This document shows positions 35,566 to 48,051 of a DNA stretch of 64,000 bases, piece after piece (the first letter of the stretch is position 1; each line of letters starts with the position of its first letter). The position numbers and the translations under genes are program-made. Source of the DNA: Cycas panzhihuaensis (Eukaryota > Cycadophyta); NCBI GenBank assembly GCA_023213395.1, contig CM041465.1, forward strand, positions 205,289,741 to 205,353,740, read 5' to 3'. Below the pieces are notes generated by a model. It was given only the letters and a program-made list of their open reading frames with translations, searched no databases and was not told the DNA's origin.

Positions 35566-36797
35566 GAGTATTGTGTTTGAAATCTTTCAAATATACTTTG
35601 AGGTTTCACAAAATAATTCTTCAAATAATAACAGTAAAAGACATTCAATGGAAGAATATAACCATACAATAGAATCACAATAAAATCAAGAAATGTTTTT
35701 AGATATTAACAAAAATATGTCAAATAAATGAAATGCATATGTACTTATATTTGAAAGTTTTCAAATATGTTGGAGCAGATATATCAGAGAGCTAAGAAAT
35801 ATATATATATATATATATGAAGAACCTACTAAATAGTTATAGTAGACTTCCAATAGAAAATAAACTTCCAAAGATGAATTCTATTGTATATGCTTCTCTA
35901 GAAAGCTTAATATGCCCCAAAAACTTATAGATCTAAAAAATGAACTTGAAAATATAGTCAAATATATGATAAAATAAGCAGATCTAAAAGAAAATTTTAA
36001 TAAATATTATAGATTTAAAGTAAATATTACAGATTTATAACTAATATTACAGATCTAAAATAAATCAAGCAGAAAATTGTGAAATACTTAATAAAATAAA
36101 CAAATCTAAAAGAAAACTTTAATAAATATTACAGATCTGAAATAAGTATAGCAGATCTAAAGTAAATATTACAGATCTGAAATAAATAAACTAGAAAATC
36201 ATGAAATAATTCATAAAATAAGTAGATCTGAATAAAATAAACCAAAAAATTATCAAATATTTAAAAAAAGAGCAAATCTGAAGGATATATAGCAGATCTA
36301 AAGAAAACTTTGAGTAAATATTACTTGCAGTTGAAATCCTACGTAGATCTAAAAAAATATTAGATAAACAGATAAAATATACTTGAAAAATGTTAAATAT
36401 ATGATAAAAATATATTAAACTTATTAATAAAACCTCTTGTAGAGTGATAAAACTTAATATTTACTATTTTTCAGTTATGCACCTATATAAATTTGAAGAA
36501 AATCTAAAATATGTTTATTATATCATAAGTATATCTTCAAAAATAATCAAATCTGATAAAAAAATATAAGAAACTGCTGACAAAACTTGTAGAAAATGAA
36601 TATAACCGATACTTCTTACTTGTGAGTAAATTTGTTGTAGATATCAATAAATCTTCTTACTTCTTCAAAGAAAACTTCAACAATGGATGATAAACCTGCT
36701 CTGATAACAAATAAAGGAAATAATGGAGCTAAACCAAGCTCTAATACCAAATGAAGGAAAATTATGCATGGAGAACATGGCAGAACATAAAAGAGAT
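35046..36797. repeat. RE1 leader, single unit (copy 2)
   Basis: Same unit that is tandemly doubled in copy 1. It contains a T-rich block, (TA)n runs at 35524-35560 and 35804-35818, and the AGATCT-rich array at 35925-36360. It has no frame that I would call a gene. Confidence 0.8.
36698..36749 (-). other. Tandem primer-binding-site-like motifs of RE1 (copy 2)
   Basis: Minus-strand TGGTATTAGAGC (36738-36749) lies two bases from the 5' LTR. A second motif (plus-strand GCTCTGATAACA, 36698-36709) lies 40 bp further in. Each is followed on the plus strand by AAATRAAGGAAA, so a ~40-bp piece including the LTR edge has been duplicated. Confidence 0.65.
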
Positions 36798-37148
36798 AAT
36801 CTTAAATTGATACATCATTGTTGCACAAACATGAGATCCATTGTATTCAATCCATTATAGTGAATAGAGTTACAAATGTCTAATATTATAGGTGGTGTCT
36901 AAAGACACCAGGGTTGCACACCCCTCAAATTATATAGTTTGGGGGAGGAGGGAAACTCCTCAACCCCTAAAATTTAAATAATAATAAAATAATACAAACT
37001 TAACTCAAAATAAACTTAAATCAAATTAACTAAACTTACCTTATACTTACCTACACATGTTGAGCACCCACATGTGTAAATTGATGAAGATGAGATGTGC
37101 ACTCCTAGTTGGAAGGTGGAAGAGGGGTGATGAGCATTAACCCTAGCA
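36752..37148 (-). repeat. RE1 5' LTR (copy 2)
   Basis: 397 bp, full-length partner of the copy 1 LTR (6437-6833). The minus-strand start is worn (TGC instead of TGT). Confidence 0.88.
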
Positions 37149-39501
37149 CTGCTTTTCCTCATTATCTTGATGTTGGACTTCCACTACCACTACATATCTT
37201 AGGTATGCAAGATGTTGGCACATGTCCTAATTAGATGACTAATAACCACTTTGTGTGAGCCCACATTATGTCTTCACCTAATCTTCAACATTCTTTGTGT
37301 GATATAAATAAATGAATAACTATGTTATAAACTTCCTCTTGTGTCACCATGTGTCTAATCTAATGGCTCTCATTCTCTTTATATCTCACTCCCTCATGAA
37401 TCATTCTAATTTCCAACACTTCTCTTAATGCTTTAAACAGGTAAAAGGCTCTATTACAAACATCCTTAAATACAACCATGTGTTTAATAATCAATAGTCA
37501 TGATTCTTTCTATGTATTGTTGCCTCATGAATATCCATTTCATGGCCTTTCATCTCCTTAACACCTTCCTTTAGTGAGAATACATTTTGTGATATATAAA
37601 CTCATAATGCTTTTATCATATGGCTTATTAAAACTTTGTCATGTGTTATCATTTTGCAACACTTTATTCCATGCTTTCACTCTCTCATAAGGATCATCAA
37701 CTCGCAATCTTGCTTATTAATAACTTGCCAACTCATCATTTCATGAACCATTCCAACATGAATGTCTATCTTACTAACTTGCACCTCTAATGTCTTATCC
37801 CCAACTACCTTCTTAGTAAAATTCTATCCCATAAATCTCATTCTTATGAAACCTTCTCCTCATAGATTCTTCCATTAAGATTCCTTCTCTTCATAAATTA
37901 TTCTCTCTATAAGTTATTATCTCACTAATGTCCATCTTTGTAGACTTTAGCTAAAACCCTATTCATGGTAAAATACTAATCCTTAAAGTTCCTCTGTAGT
38001 GAAACTTCATTCTTATGAAGATCACCAAACTATTACCTTTGTTGTTGTTAACTAGAAATTAATCTTCCACTTATAGACTATAAATAGTTGCAATGATGAT
38101 CCTATATTATCACCCTTTCCTCATCTTCCTTAGTTAGCAATTTATCCATTAAGAGGTGTCCAATTGAAATAATACATCCTTTGTATTGTCATGATGTCAT
38201 CCATCCTCTTTTTAAATTCCCACTCTTTGTATCCCCTAATTATGTTATTGTATATTTTCTTTATCATTACAATGTCTTATTTTCTCTCTCTCCACCTCCT
38301 AAATTATCTTATAAGCCATCTCCTTACCATCAACTAAATATTTTACTCTATGGCCTTACTTCTAACCTAATTCATTCTTATGTTCCATCTTCATTATCCC
38401 CCACAATTTTCTTCCCAATATTCTTCTATATAGGATACTCATCATACAAATCATCTCTCATTCTCTATCCTTTCCATATTGATTCCACACACGAATCATG
38501 TCATAACCTCATTGATAACCTATATCAACCTCTTAACCAGCATCCACACTTCAATTTCCACCTCCAACATCCCCCACTCTTACCTTTATAAATCACTTGT
38601 TAATCACCCTATCAACCTTCTTCTAGTTTCTATCTCCCACACATTCCCCTCTTCCTCCTAACCTTGCTTATCTCTCACTAATGTCTCATTAGCCTTCAGT
38701 TTTTGTATATCCTTACTATAAAATTTATATCCATATTAAATAATTATAATATTCCCATTTTCTTATCACTCCTTATTTTTTGTTGGGGATTTTTCATACC
38801 CTATTATCCCTTATTTTTTCCTTAAAGCCCCATGCTTCTAGGCTCTAAATCACTCTCTTAGGCCACATCCCTTTCTCTTAACCCATCATCTCTTTAGATT
38901 CTTTACACCTCATCTCTACTTATGTTCCTCCATAAACTTATTATTCATATAGGATTCCTATCCTACAAACCAATCCCATTCATGTCTATAAGAACATGAT
39001 TGTACTTCTTAATCTTCACCTTGTATTCACTATTCTTTTTTTCCAACTGACCTCTAATTTTCAAAACTAAATTCCCATGGATGTCATATGGAAATAAGAT
39101 ATAATAACTCAAGGAGGAGGAACCGATAACCCATAAGTCCTAGGATCTATTTATTGCTTTGAGAAGATGGTATAAAGATGGCTTAAGCTCTTATGATATA
39201 TTATCCTTATAACTAGTGGATTTAAAAAATATGTACCTCTCCCATGTTTTATAGGTGACACATTTTGAGAGGGGGGAATATCATGGATCTAATAAGACAA
39301 AGTAGGATAAGTAATTAATTATAGTATCAAGAGACATTAAAATTATAGAATATATTAGTCAACATGTTAAAGAGATGCTATCATTACTAAAATAGCAAAA
39401 GGAAGACACTTTAATGGAAAAGTATCTTAAGAAGAGAGGAACTAGTATATGCTTACCCCTTCTAATAGACCAAGGCATATTTAAAAAGAAGATAATATTT
39501 A
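37149..39501. other. CT-rich stretch without recognisable genes (copy 2)
   Basis: Same sequence as 6834-9186. Its longest frame (about 38181-38591, plus) is open only because C/T-rich DNA has few stops; copy 1 interrupts it. A purine tract at 39267-39278 (GAGAGGGGGGAA) could be an old polypurine tract, but no LTR start follows. Confidence 0.6.
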
Positions 39502-39877
39502 TGTCAAAACATCTAATGACCCCTTCATTACTTATAATTTGTATGCATGTATAATCATGTATATATGTGTGACCCCCGATTGTAAATTTAATTATAATAT
39601 AAATATTGGTTGGGTCCACCACCTTTGTCAATATGTCAACTAATGATATTGTTATATTTGTGCATTATATACTTATAAATTAAGAACCTCACTATTTATT
39701 TATATATTAAAGAATATTACATGTGGAAGATCTACTGAAATAGAGATGCATGGTGCAACCAATTTATCTGTAGTGAACTTGCATTGCATATTTGGATTTA
39801 TATTTGATGTTTAATATACTTTCTTAAGATATTTGATTGTATATATATTGATTTAGATCATGTTACTCAATTTAACA
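39502..39877 (+). repeat. RE2-type LTR (copy 2)
   Basis: 376 bp, starting TGTCAAAACATC and ending TTTAACA; same as 9187-9546. The following TGATATCCATAT is a strongly decayed primer site. Confidence 0.75.
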
Positions 39878-41245
39878 TGATATCCATATAGGGTTAAATC
39901 GAAGCTACTATGGTAAGGTAAAGATCCTCTCAATTAGGTTTTGAGCTTATTGAGCTAAGTTTCTCTTGTATATAGTCATCTTCTAAGTAGGTAAAAGGGT
40001 TTGAAGATATATACCAAAAAAAATTCAAGAAACAATGACAAATTTAAAATGAATTTACTCATCCTATAAATCTTCGGTGGTTAGATTACAGATTTTGGGG
40101 CTATAAAGAAAGGATTGCAATAGATTTAACTTTTGTCTACTTTTCGTCACCAATCTTGAAGATAGATTTGGTACATCAACTTTGAACAACTATAACTTTA
40201 TCTATAAGTATCCAATTGACCTCTTTTTTTCTTTTTTCTTTTTTTTAATTCTATGCATTTTTTATCTACTTTCTAATGGAAGTGGTTTTATTAATTAGAG
40301 GCTTAAGTAAAAAGCTATCAATATTTTATCAGAGGATACTTTTTTCTATCCAAAAACCCTAGGATAAACTCTCCTTAAAAGGGTCATAACTCTTGTTACA
40401 GATATATTTTTGTAAGATGGTAAAGGAAAAAATATGTTTGGTTTAAATTTAAGTAAAAATTACTTATTTATGATATATTAAAGGCTCTTAAGAACCCCTT
40501 TTACACTTATGAGAGTTCTTCCTTATAAAATCACATATGGTATTTGCTTGTTGGTATCTGTATTATTGATTTTTAGCAAATAATGCTTCATAAAAGCATA
40601 TTTTCTACTCTTATCTTTGAAGGACCCACAAATTGGTTATCTCAAAAGAGAATGAAAGAACTACAAATTAGTTGTCTCAATTATGAATGTAGCTACTCAA
40701 TTCATTTATTAGGTAGACTTATTCTTGAAATAAAGTTGATTGCTTAATTGAACCATGTATCTAAAGGAGGTTCATATTCAATTAGCAATTACAGTGGTTG
40801 GTTATCCTTGTATTCTAGTAGATGGACTTTCCTTAAAATAGACTTCAATAGATTTCATTTTTAGCTTGTATATACAACTAGTGACATATGGAGCCAATCT
40901 TTAATTGTTCCAATAAATTTCTATATAATGCATAGATGTGACATTAAATATTATAGTGGGGAGGGAGGGGGGGTGGGTTTAAAACATAATGTTTAATATT
41001 GATTTATGTATCTTGATAAGTGTTCCTCTTAACTCTCATAAGTATATTTTAATGTAATATTGAGATGTGTGCATGAGTGTATAGCTATTTATGTAAACAT
41101 CCCCAGTGGTAGACTTAAGGGTTCTCTTATCTTATTGGTCAAGTTTGAGGTCAAATGTATTATAAGTATGTATTCATACCTAATGTAATAATTTGTAAGG
41201 TGATCATTTTCCTATATATTTGTTGTCTTTTGTATTGTACATATT

Positions 41246-41449
41246 TCATCTTTTGTAAATTTCATTTATTATTTTATTTTTAATCCTCATACTTATATCA
41301 TAGAGTTTATTCATATTTTTCATTAGGGTTTCAAAAACAATCTTTGAATCTATATATTTTAACATTTCTATGTCTTTCCATGGTGGTTGTAACCTCTTTT
41401 TGACTTTATTAGCATTTGTACATTCAAAAAGTTGATTTACAAAACTCAA
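41246..41449 (-). pseudogene. Copia gag (UBN2-like) remnant (copy 2)
   Basis: A 67-codon minus-strand open frame with the residue spacing of the Copia gag core: NKVKKRL, W-KDIE-LK, a conserved E, K-KLYD, MR, then KIINE. A second open stretch on the same strand at 41521-41721 lies upstream in a different frame and is not recognisable as gag. Its strand is opposite to the RE2 LTR at 39502, so it may belong to another, older element. The call rests on spacing by eye and could be wrong in such a Lys/Asn-rich sequence. Confidence 0.4.
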
Positions 41450-42296
41450 AATTAAGTCCCATTGATATTAAATGAGTGTGAGATTACATTAACATGCATT
41501 TCATTAATTTTGAGTTGCTTTTAGTTTCCAAAGTAATGTAACATTGTCACAAACTCACCCACAAAAAGCTTAGATAAAATGTTTATCATAAATCTCCTTT
41601 TTCTATTATCATTACCAAATTTAATTAGATTGGAATTAATTTTAAGGTCTGACCATTGAATAAGAGCTTTTGGTCTATATGCATTGTTATTTTTTAATGA
41701 GGTCTCTATATAATTAGCCAAATATATTTAAAGTCACTTGTATAAGTTGTTAGTGGTCACCAAAATCTATGATGAGAGTTTATGAACTTTGACAAGCTCA
41801 CTTTATAATATTATATTAAATTGAAAAAGAGATAGCATCAAGTAAATGACTAATATAAGATGCCAAAGATAAATGGTTAGAATACTTCTTTATTAAATAT
41901 CATCATTTAATACTAAATATTAAAGAAAACTTCTAAACTGATATACATAAGAAACCCTATTATGTAATTTCAAAATTGATCAAGTTGTAGCTAGAAGACA
42001 ACCATGACTACCTCACAATGATGTTGATATAGTAAGATTATAATGAACATAATTCATGTATCTAGACAAGGTACATCCATTTAAATAAAGAAAAAAACTT
42101 GTGCTACTTTTGGAAGTAAGAATATGAGCCATTTTGAATAAGATTACCATAGATATTAATTGTACCATGATAGAGATATGGAGGATGATTGGTCTTAATT
42201 CTATCTTACATCAAATAAAGACATATGTATGATCTTCATTGCTTATGAGGGATATATTTAATAAGTATAACATTCTCAAAAGTTATTTTTCACCCA

Positions 42297-42297
<1 letters not shown>

Positions 42298-42357
<60 letters not shown>
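42298..42357. repeat. Palindromic (TC)n(TA)n(GA)n microsatellite (copy 2)
   Basis: About 60 bp; the TC and GA arms are complementary. Shorter than in copy 1 and without the CCCTCCCT interruption. Confidence 0.95.
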
Positions 42358-43383
42358 TAAATTTCATTATACGACATTGAAAATTTTACTAAGTCAAGGG
42401 TGTGCTCTTATATTTTTTCGTATTTATACCCTTATGTATTGATACACCATCTTTTGGTGAATAGGAAGATCTTCACCATCTATGTAGATTTTTGCTTAAT
42501 TTCTACTCTCTAAAGCATTACTTTTATCATCAAATTTTATAATGGCATAACATCATGTGAGCATATATCAAGTTATCATTTCATTAAGAAAATCATTGAA
42601 GTAGATGGTGGAATGATATAAAAATTAATTAGTGTTTAGACACATTTATATTACATATTTAGGCATATATATTTTAGGTTTATATGTATTTTTTTTAAAT
42701 TATAATCTTTTACTAAACTTTATAGATCAAATTTTAGGGGTTTCATAACACTATTTGACTTAAAAAATACATCAAATAAAATGAAAATGATATAAAATTT
42801 AATTATAGGGCTCATTAATAAGCTTATCAATTAATATTAATATAAAATTCATTGATATTAAAAATTTCTATGGTTTTTTTTAATAATATTTTAATTTTTC
42901 TTATATACTTTACTCAATGTGTTATAAACCTACATCTAGAATGGCTAACTTGACTAATTTCTTTAGGATTTATTATAGATAAAGTAGACATAATAGATAG
43001 TGGATATAAATTTATCATTATTGACTTAGATATTTAGGTTTCGCACCTACCTAGGGCATCCCATCAACTATAAACTCTATTTATTTAGTTGTAATTAAAA
43101 TTTTTTTCTATTCCAAAAGTTGGCTTACCACATTTAGTATAAGAGGCTCTATTGTAAGTATTGAATATAATCATTTTAGTTCAGTTGTCTTATGCACCTT
43201 TGAAACTATTGATGGGAATCTCTCCCCATTTTAGGATTGATATCTGGCATTAAAACTTAGTTAGGTGGATAAAAATCACTCATGAGTTTATTATTTTAAG
43301 TTTTAAGATGTGATCTGATAGTTTGTATCGAATTGATTAGGTTTTATCTTTAGATTCTACTCATATTAATATATGTATATCTG

Positions 43384-43386
<3 letters not shown>

Positions 43387-43427
<41 letters not shown>

Positions 43428-43532
43428 GATATAAATACACACACACACACATATATATACATACATACAAACAGATAAATAGATAAATATACACACACAC
43501 AAACATATATATGTGTGTGTGTGTGTGTGTGT
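43387..43532. repeat. Compound GT/AC/GT microsatellite (copy 2)
   Basis: (GT)n, then (AC)n broken by TATATACATACATAC, then another (GT)n. Block lengths differ from copy 1 (13034-13210). Confidence 0.95.
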
Positions 43533-43926
43533 AAAATATCTTCTAAATAGATTATTTCTCTTTAAGGAGAAGAAACTCTAAAAAATAATGGCTCCTCTTA
43601 AAAGAACAAAGAGACTAAATAAACTCCAAAATCTTAAGCTTCTAAATGACTTAGCACTTATTATATATGGTTGTATATCCCACCAAAATCCTATGTTGTT
43701 TTAGGATAGGTATAACCCTAATAATAATCAATAATTTAAAGTGAAGTTAGCCTTCTAAAATCTATATTTAAGACTACAAACTTTAAACTAGTTTAATTTC
43801 CTTATACAATGTTTATTTACTGCTTATGATTACTTATTTCAAAGCCAATGGAAAGATCTATGCCATGGTCCATCTTTTATAAACTAATTATATATATTTT
43901 AAGATCATAATCATAAAATAATAAAT

Positions 43927-44303
43927 TGTTAAATCAAGAAACAAGATCTAAATCAATATGCATACAGTCAAATATACTCAAGAAAGTAGATCAAACATCA
44001 AATATAAAGCTAAATATGTAATGCAAATTCACTATGGATAAATTGGTTACATCATGCATCTCTATTTTGGCAGAGATTCTACATGTAATATTCTCCAATA
44101 TATAAATGAATGGTACAATGCTTAATTTATAATCATACAACATATAAATACAACAATGTCATTAGTTGACATATCAACAAAGGTGGCAGACTTGAGCAAT
44201 ATTTATATTATGATTAAACTTATAATGAGGAGTCATACTTATGTACATGATTACAAATATATATAAATTATAAATAATGAATGGATCATTAGATATTTTA
44301 ACA
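43927..44303 (-). repeat. RE3 3' LTR (copy 2)
   Basis: 377 bp, same as 13604-13980. It is the 3' LTR of the minus-strand element whose body lies to its right. The matching 5' LTR is not in the window. Confidence 0.87.
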
Positions 44304-44702
44304 CCCTTCCTTTATAACAACTTTATTACATTTGATGCTAAGGTCATGATAAAACTATTTAAACTTTGATTTACCAAGTGCTTTGGTGAAGATATTTGTA
44401 ACCTAGTCCTTAGATGGTTAGTAAACAAGATCTACGTCTATATTTTAAATATGTTCATATATAAAGTAATGGTAGACCTCTATGTGCTTGGTTCTAACTT
44501 GGAAAATTGGATTGTTTGTCATCTTCAACACACTTTAGTTATCACAGTAGAAAATGGTGGGTGTAGTTTGTTGAAGTCTAAGCTATATAAGAAACCTTCT
44601 AAGCCAAATCAACTTTGTAGTGGTATGGACCACTACTTTGGATTTGGCTTTAGTGGAGAAAAGAGCAATATTTGACTAGTTCTTATAACTCCAAGAGACT
44701 AC
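44304..44702 (-). pseudogene. RE3 RNase H, C-terminal part (copy 2)
   Basis: Minus-strand continuation of the RNase H domain after the RE4 insertion. It begins VVSWSYKNQSNIALFST, where the family usually has SW-SKKQ-VALSS-TEAE; the catalytic Glu region reads TKAKSK, with E replaced by K. It ends with KPKF and the terminal DLSIRCN block before the LTR. A plus-strand open frame across it (44451-44675) is only its antisense shadow. Confidence 0.82.
44698..44702. repeat. RE4 target-site duplication, left
   Basis: ACTAC; the right copy is ATTAT (58576-58580), two C-to-T changes. The RNase H reading frame confirms that exactly five bases were duplicated. Confidence 0.8.
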
Positions 44703-45082
44703 TATTGAAACTTATAATATTATCTTCATTACCATGTAATTTACATATATATCTATATTATAAGTGACCCTTATTTGTAATTCAACTATAATTTGTAAAT
44801 GTGTTGAGTTTATCGCTTGTGTCGATATGTCAGCTAATTATATTATTGTAAACTTTGGTGGTACATTTATAAATTAAGCCCCACTTACTTCATTTGTATA
44901 TTAGATTCATTTGTAATACGAAAGCTCTACCAAATTTAAGCTTCACAGTGTGATAAATTCACCAGTGAACCTTTGCATATCTCAATTATGTTCATTTTAG
45001 CTTATTTAGTTCATTATTTTAATAGTTTACATTGTATTTTGATGGAATCATGTAGTATTTAGATCCTAAAGTAGGTTTTTCA
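44703..45082 (+). repeat. RE4 5' LTR (copy 2)
   Basis: 380 bp, partner of 58186-58575 and of 14380-14761 in copy 1. Confidence 0.9.
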
Positions 45083-45095
45083 TGGTATTAGAGCC
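45083..45095 (+). other. RE4 primer binding site (copy 2)
   Basis: TGGTATTAGAGCC, one C-to-T change from the initiator-Met tRNA site kept in copy 1. Confidence 0.88.
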
Positions 45096-45727
45096 ATTAC
45101 ATGCTCTATTTAGTGTTTCATTGAGGAGTAAGTGAGAAACATAGGTCTATTTATCCATAATGGCACGTTATTCCCATATTTTTTTCAAGTTTTTTCTCAA
45201 TATTGGGTGGCCTCTAATTAATCTAAAGCCACTATTTGCTAAGTTTTAAGCTTGTTATAGACCACACAACTCACAATTCAATTTTTGGTTGAAACGACTC
45301 TGTTTTGGCCTCTTTTTCAACCCTAACTCATTCGTGTAGGCTATAACTTGCCTCTAAACAAAGTTTTGTCAATTCTAAAAGTCCTCTAAGGCTACTTAGA
45401 CCCTATTGTAAGTAATTTCATAGAATTTTATAAGTTTTTTTAGCTATTTATAACCCTAGGTATCTGTACAACCTCCATGATCTACAATGACTTTGTTTAA
45501 TGTTATTTCTTACTATTAGAGCTCTAAAATAACCTAAATATAGGTGCCACAATTAATAGAAGTGATCTAGAGTAAGTTTGAATGAAAATGATTGAGATTT
45601 GGGCCTTAGTGAACCACACAAGTTGTCCATTTGGCCATTCAATCTGTCCATTAGTCATGGAACTTTATGACATTCCTATTAATTATTTTTTGATATCTCT
45701 TAACTTTATTTTTTATAAGATTAATTT

Positions 45728-45732
45728 ATATT
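45728..45732. repeat. RE5 target-site duplication, left
   Basis: ATATT, identical to 53373-53377. Confidence 0.92.
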
Positions 45733-46044
45733 TGAAAGAGGTTAATGTATCAAGGTTATTTGTGTAGATTAATTATGTGACCTTATGATATATTATTAGC
45801 ATTAGTCTCTTAATGAAATGTACTTTATGTATATTTAGATGTAATTTTAGGTTCATAGCATAAGGTAAGAAAATCCTAACCCTAATACTCACCCTCAATA
45901 ATAAAAGGTGAAATCTCAAGGAGAGAGTCATTATTCATTCTCACCTCCACGCTTGCTCTCATATCTTGTTTCATCTTCTTTTTTATTCTCCATTGCTATT
46001 ATGTGCATGTGAGTGATTTATCTCCTAGATCCATCTTTCCTTCA
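45733..46044 (+). repeat. RE5 5' LTR
   Basis: 312 bp, starts TGAAAGAGGTT, ends CTTTCCTTCA. Contains AATAAAAGG near 45900, a likely polyadenylation signal. Confidence 0.95.
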
Positions 46045-46046
46045 TG

Positions 46047-46058
46047 TGGTATCATAGC
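46047..46058 (+). other. RE5 primer binding site
   Basis: TGGTATCATAGC, two bases after the LTR; one mismatch to the initiator-Met tRNA site. Confidence 0.9.
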
Positions 46059-48051
46059 TAGAAGAGGATCTATTCACTCCATTCCACTTGCATGGAGTCA
46101 TTTTGCCTCTCCTTCACCTTCAATGTGAAGTATTGATAGTGCATTCATTATTTTTTAACATTTTAAGAGATTAAAATTATAGTATTTTGCATGTTGTTAC
46201 TTTGTCCATATGTGAAGAAATTCAGAGGTAAAGAATATAGGTTTTTAAAGCCATTCAGCTGCTGGAACAATCCCGGTAGCATGAAAGGCCTAAAATTTCA
46301 TAAACATTCGCCCATCTCAGAATTTGATGAAATTTGGCATATAAGGTCACCTTGACCAGAGGATCATTTTTTTCTTATGGAGAAACTTTAGATGTAGCCT
46401 GAAATAGTGAGTTTTGGCTGTGATAAAAGGGTAAATTTTGTGAATAAGTGATTTATAGCAATTTTCCTAATGAAATTTAATTATAAGCTGAAGATATAAA
46501 AGTTTTATTAAGGGATCTGATAGATTTATGTCTTAAGATAATTTTAAGATAAATCTCATCAAATTTCATCTACTGGTTAGTGAGATCTATACAGTTTTCT
46601 CACGGTTGTTGATTTTGCCTACTCAACCCCACAAAGGATATTGCAAGGGTATTTTGGGCAACGTTTTGGCAGATTTTGTAGATGGTGCAAAAGGGAAAGT
46701 TAATGTACGTGTCAAAATATAACTTATAATATATTGAAGTTTAGATTCTGAGACAGTTGATCTAGCATGATTTTACTTTGGTGTTTTTTCGAGTAGAAAT
46801 GTTTTTGTGCCTTTTCTAAAATTTAACTTCACAACTCTATCATAAACAATATTTTAAACATTTTTCCCTTCTGTCATAAATTTATATTTCATCATTTAGG
46901 CCTTCATATTTGTAATTTTTAAAAATTTACCCATTTATCATTATTTGTAAATTTTGTGAAAAAATCACAAAATAAAGAAAAATAGCATGCATATAGATTT
47001 AGAAAAATCATCATTTTAGTGGCAAGTTGATCCACTTTTTAGCCCATTGTGGCTTTTTTATTAAAACTTCTAAAATTATATTTGGAAACATTGTACTAAA
47101 GCAAGGGAAACCTTGGATCGAAAGTAACATCCAGTTCCCCTACTAAATCTAGTATGCTTTTTCTATTTGCATACATAGCATAAAGCATCATAAAAGCAAC
47201 AATAATAATAAAGCATCACAAAAGTAGCAACAATAACAAAACATTACAAAAGCAGCAATAACAACAAAGTAAGCACAAAAAGCAAGTAAGCACATTTGGC
47301 AAGTTTCTATTTCAGTTTTCAATTATATGGAAACATCTTACACTATTCCTAAAAGGAATGTCATCTGTATGATCTATACTGCTAGTTCTTGACTTGTGCA
47401 CACACTCACCTTGGTTGAAATAGACTAAGGTTGGTCGAAGTCCATGCCTAAGGGAGGTGTGAGTTTCATACTGGGTCTGGTCTTAACCGAAATAGTGGTG
47501 GAGGGATAGATTAGCCATACCTATGGCTTTCAATCAGGGATAATCCTGATAACCACCCAGAAAAACTAAAAACTTTAATGTAAGATTAAAATTAACTTAG
47601 TCCAATATCTGTCATAGCCGTGGGATACATAGTACCATTTGACTCTTTGAAGCAGATATAGAGCTGCTCATTGGTGAACTGGGTGAGGATTGAGAGTACC
47701 TAGTCTCCACTGTGACTTGGATTTCATCACCAAGCATAGGTGCGGGTATCATAGGTAAAGGCCCTAATCGTATACTAGAAGCCTTAGGCATTGAAACCTC
47801 ACCTATATTTGGACATAAGTGAGAGGTTAGTGGCATGACACATCACCACTCTTTGTCAGCTCCACATTAGGCCTCATTCTTACATCATTACTTATATTCA
47901 TTTTTTTTATATATAATTTTTAAAAAGTACTTAATCATTGCTTACTTCTCATCATAACAATCATTTCTACATCCCTACTGTGCCAGGTGTACTAGCCACA
48001 CACGTTAGTGACATATACTTCTATCATCTCTTCTACTTCTTTATCATCACC
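46059..48051 (+). other. RE5 leader
   Basis: About 2 kb of untranslated sequence between primer site and gag. At about 47170-47290 there is a run of imperfect units of the type AAGCATCACAAAAGTAGCAA. A minus-strand open frame at 47612-47836 is Ser/Pro-rich and not recognised. Nothing else stands out. Confidence 0.65.

Larger units (their letters stand above)
31328..37148 (-). mobile_element. RE1: non-autonomous Copia-like element carrying host gene fragments (copy 2)
   Basis: A 5.8-kb minus-strand element bounded by LTR sequences (31328-31691 and 36752-37148) in the same orientation and by CT(A/G)CT duplicates. Reading 5' to 3' on the minus strand: 5' LTR, primer sites, a 1.7-kb repetitive leader, BADH and ARID fragments in antisense, about 1.6 kb of unknown sequence, a gag remnant, a polypurine-like tract and a shortened 3' LTR. 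It has no protease, integrase or RT, so it would have depended on another element. The duplicated segment begins inside it at 32558. Confidence 0.78.
39878..43926. other. Region X (copy 2)
   Basis: Counterpart of 9547-13603, between two opposed LTRs. The part from about 41660 to 43190 reappears inverted at about 61750-63285. It contains the better-preserved gag remnant (41246-41449), a G-rich tract (40958-40977), the palindromic microsatellite (42298-42357) and the GT/AC array (43387-43532). The rest is A+T-rich and featureless. Confidence 0.6.

Noticed and set aside
36698-36709. GCTCTGATAACA and similar words taken as the 3' end of tRNA genes
   Set aside because: They are the reverse complement of primer binding sites beside LTRs; no cloverleaf surrounds them. 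I found no tRNA or rRNA gene.
38181-38591. 136-codon plus-strand frame
   Set aside because: C/T-rich DNA has few stop codons; the copy at 7880-8280 is interrupted and there is no recognisable domain.
44451-44675. Plus-strand 74-codon frame
   Set aside because: Antisense to RE3 RNase H.
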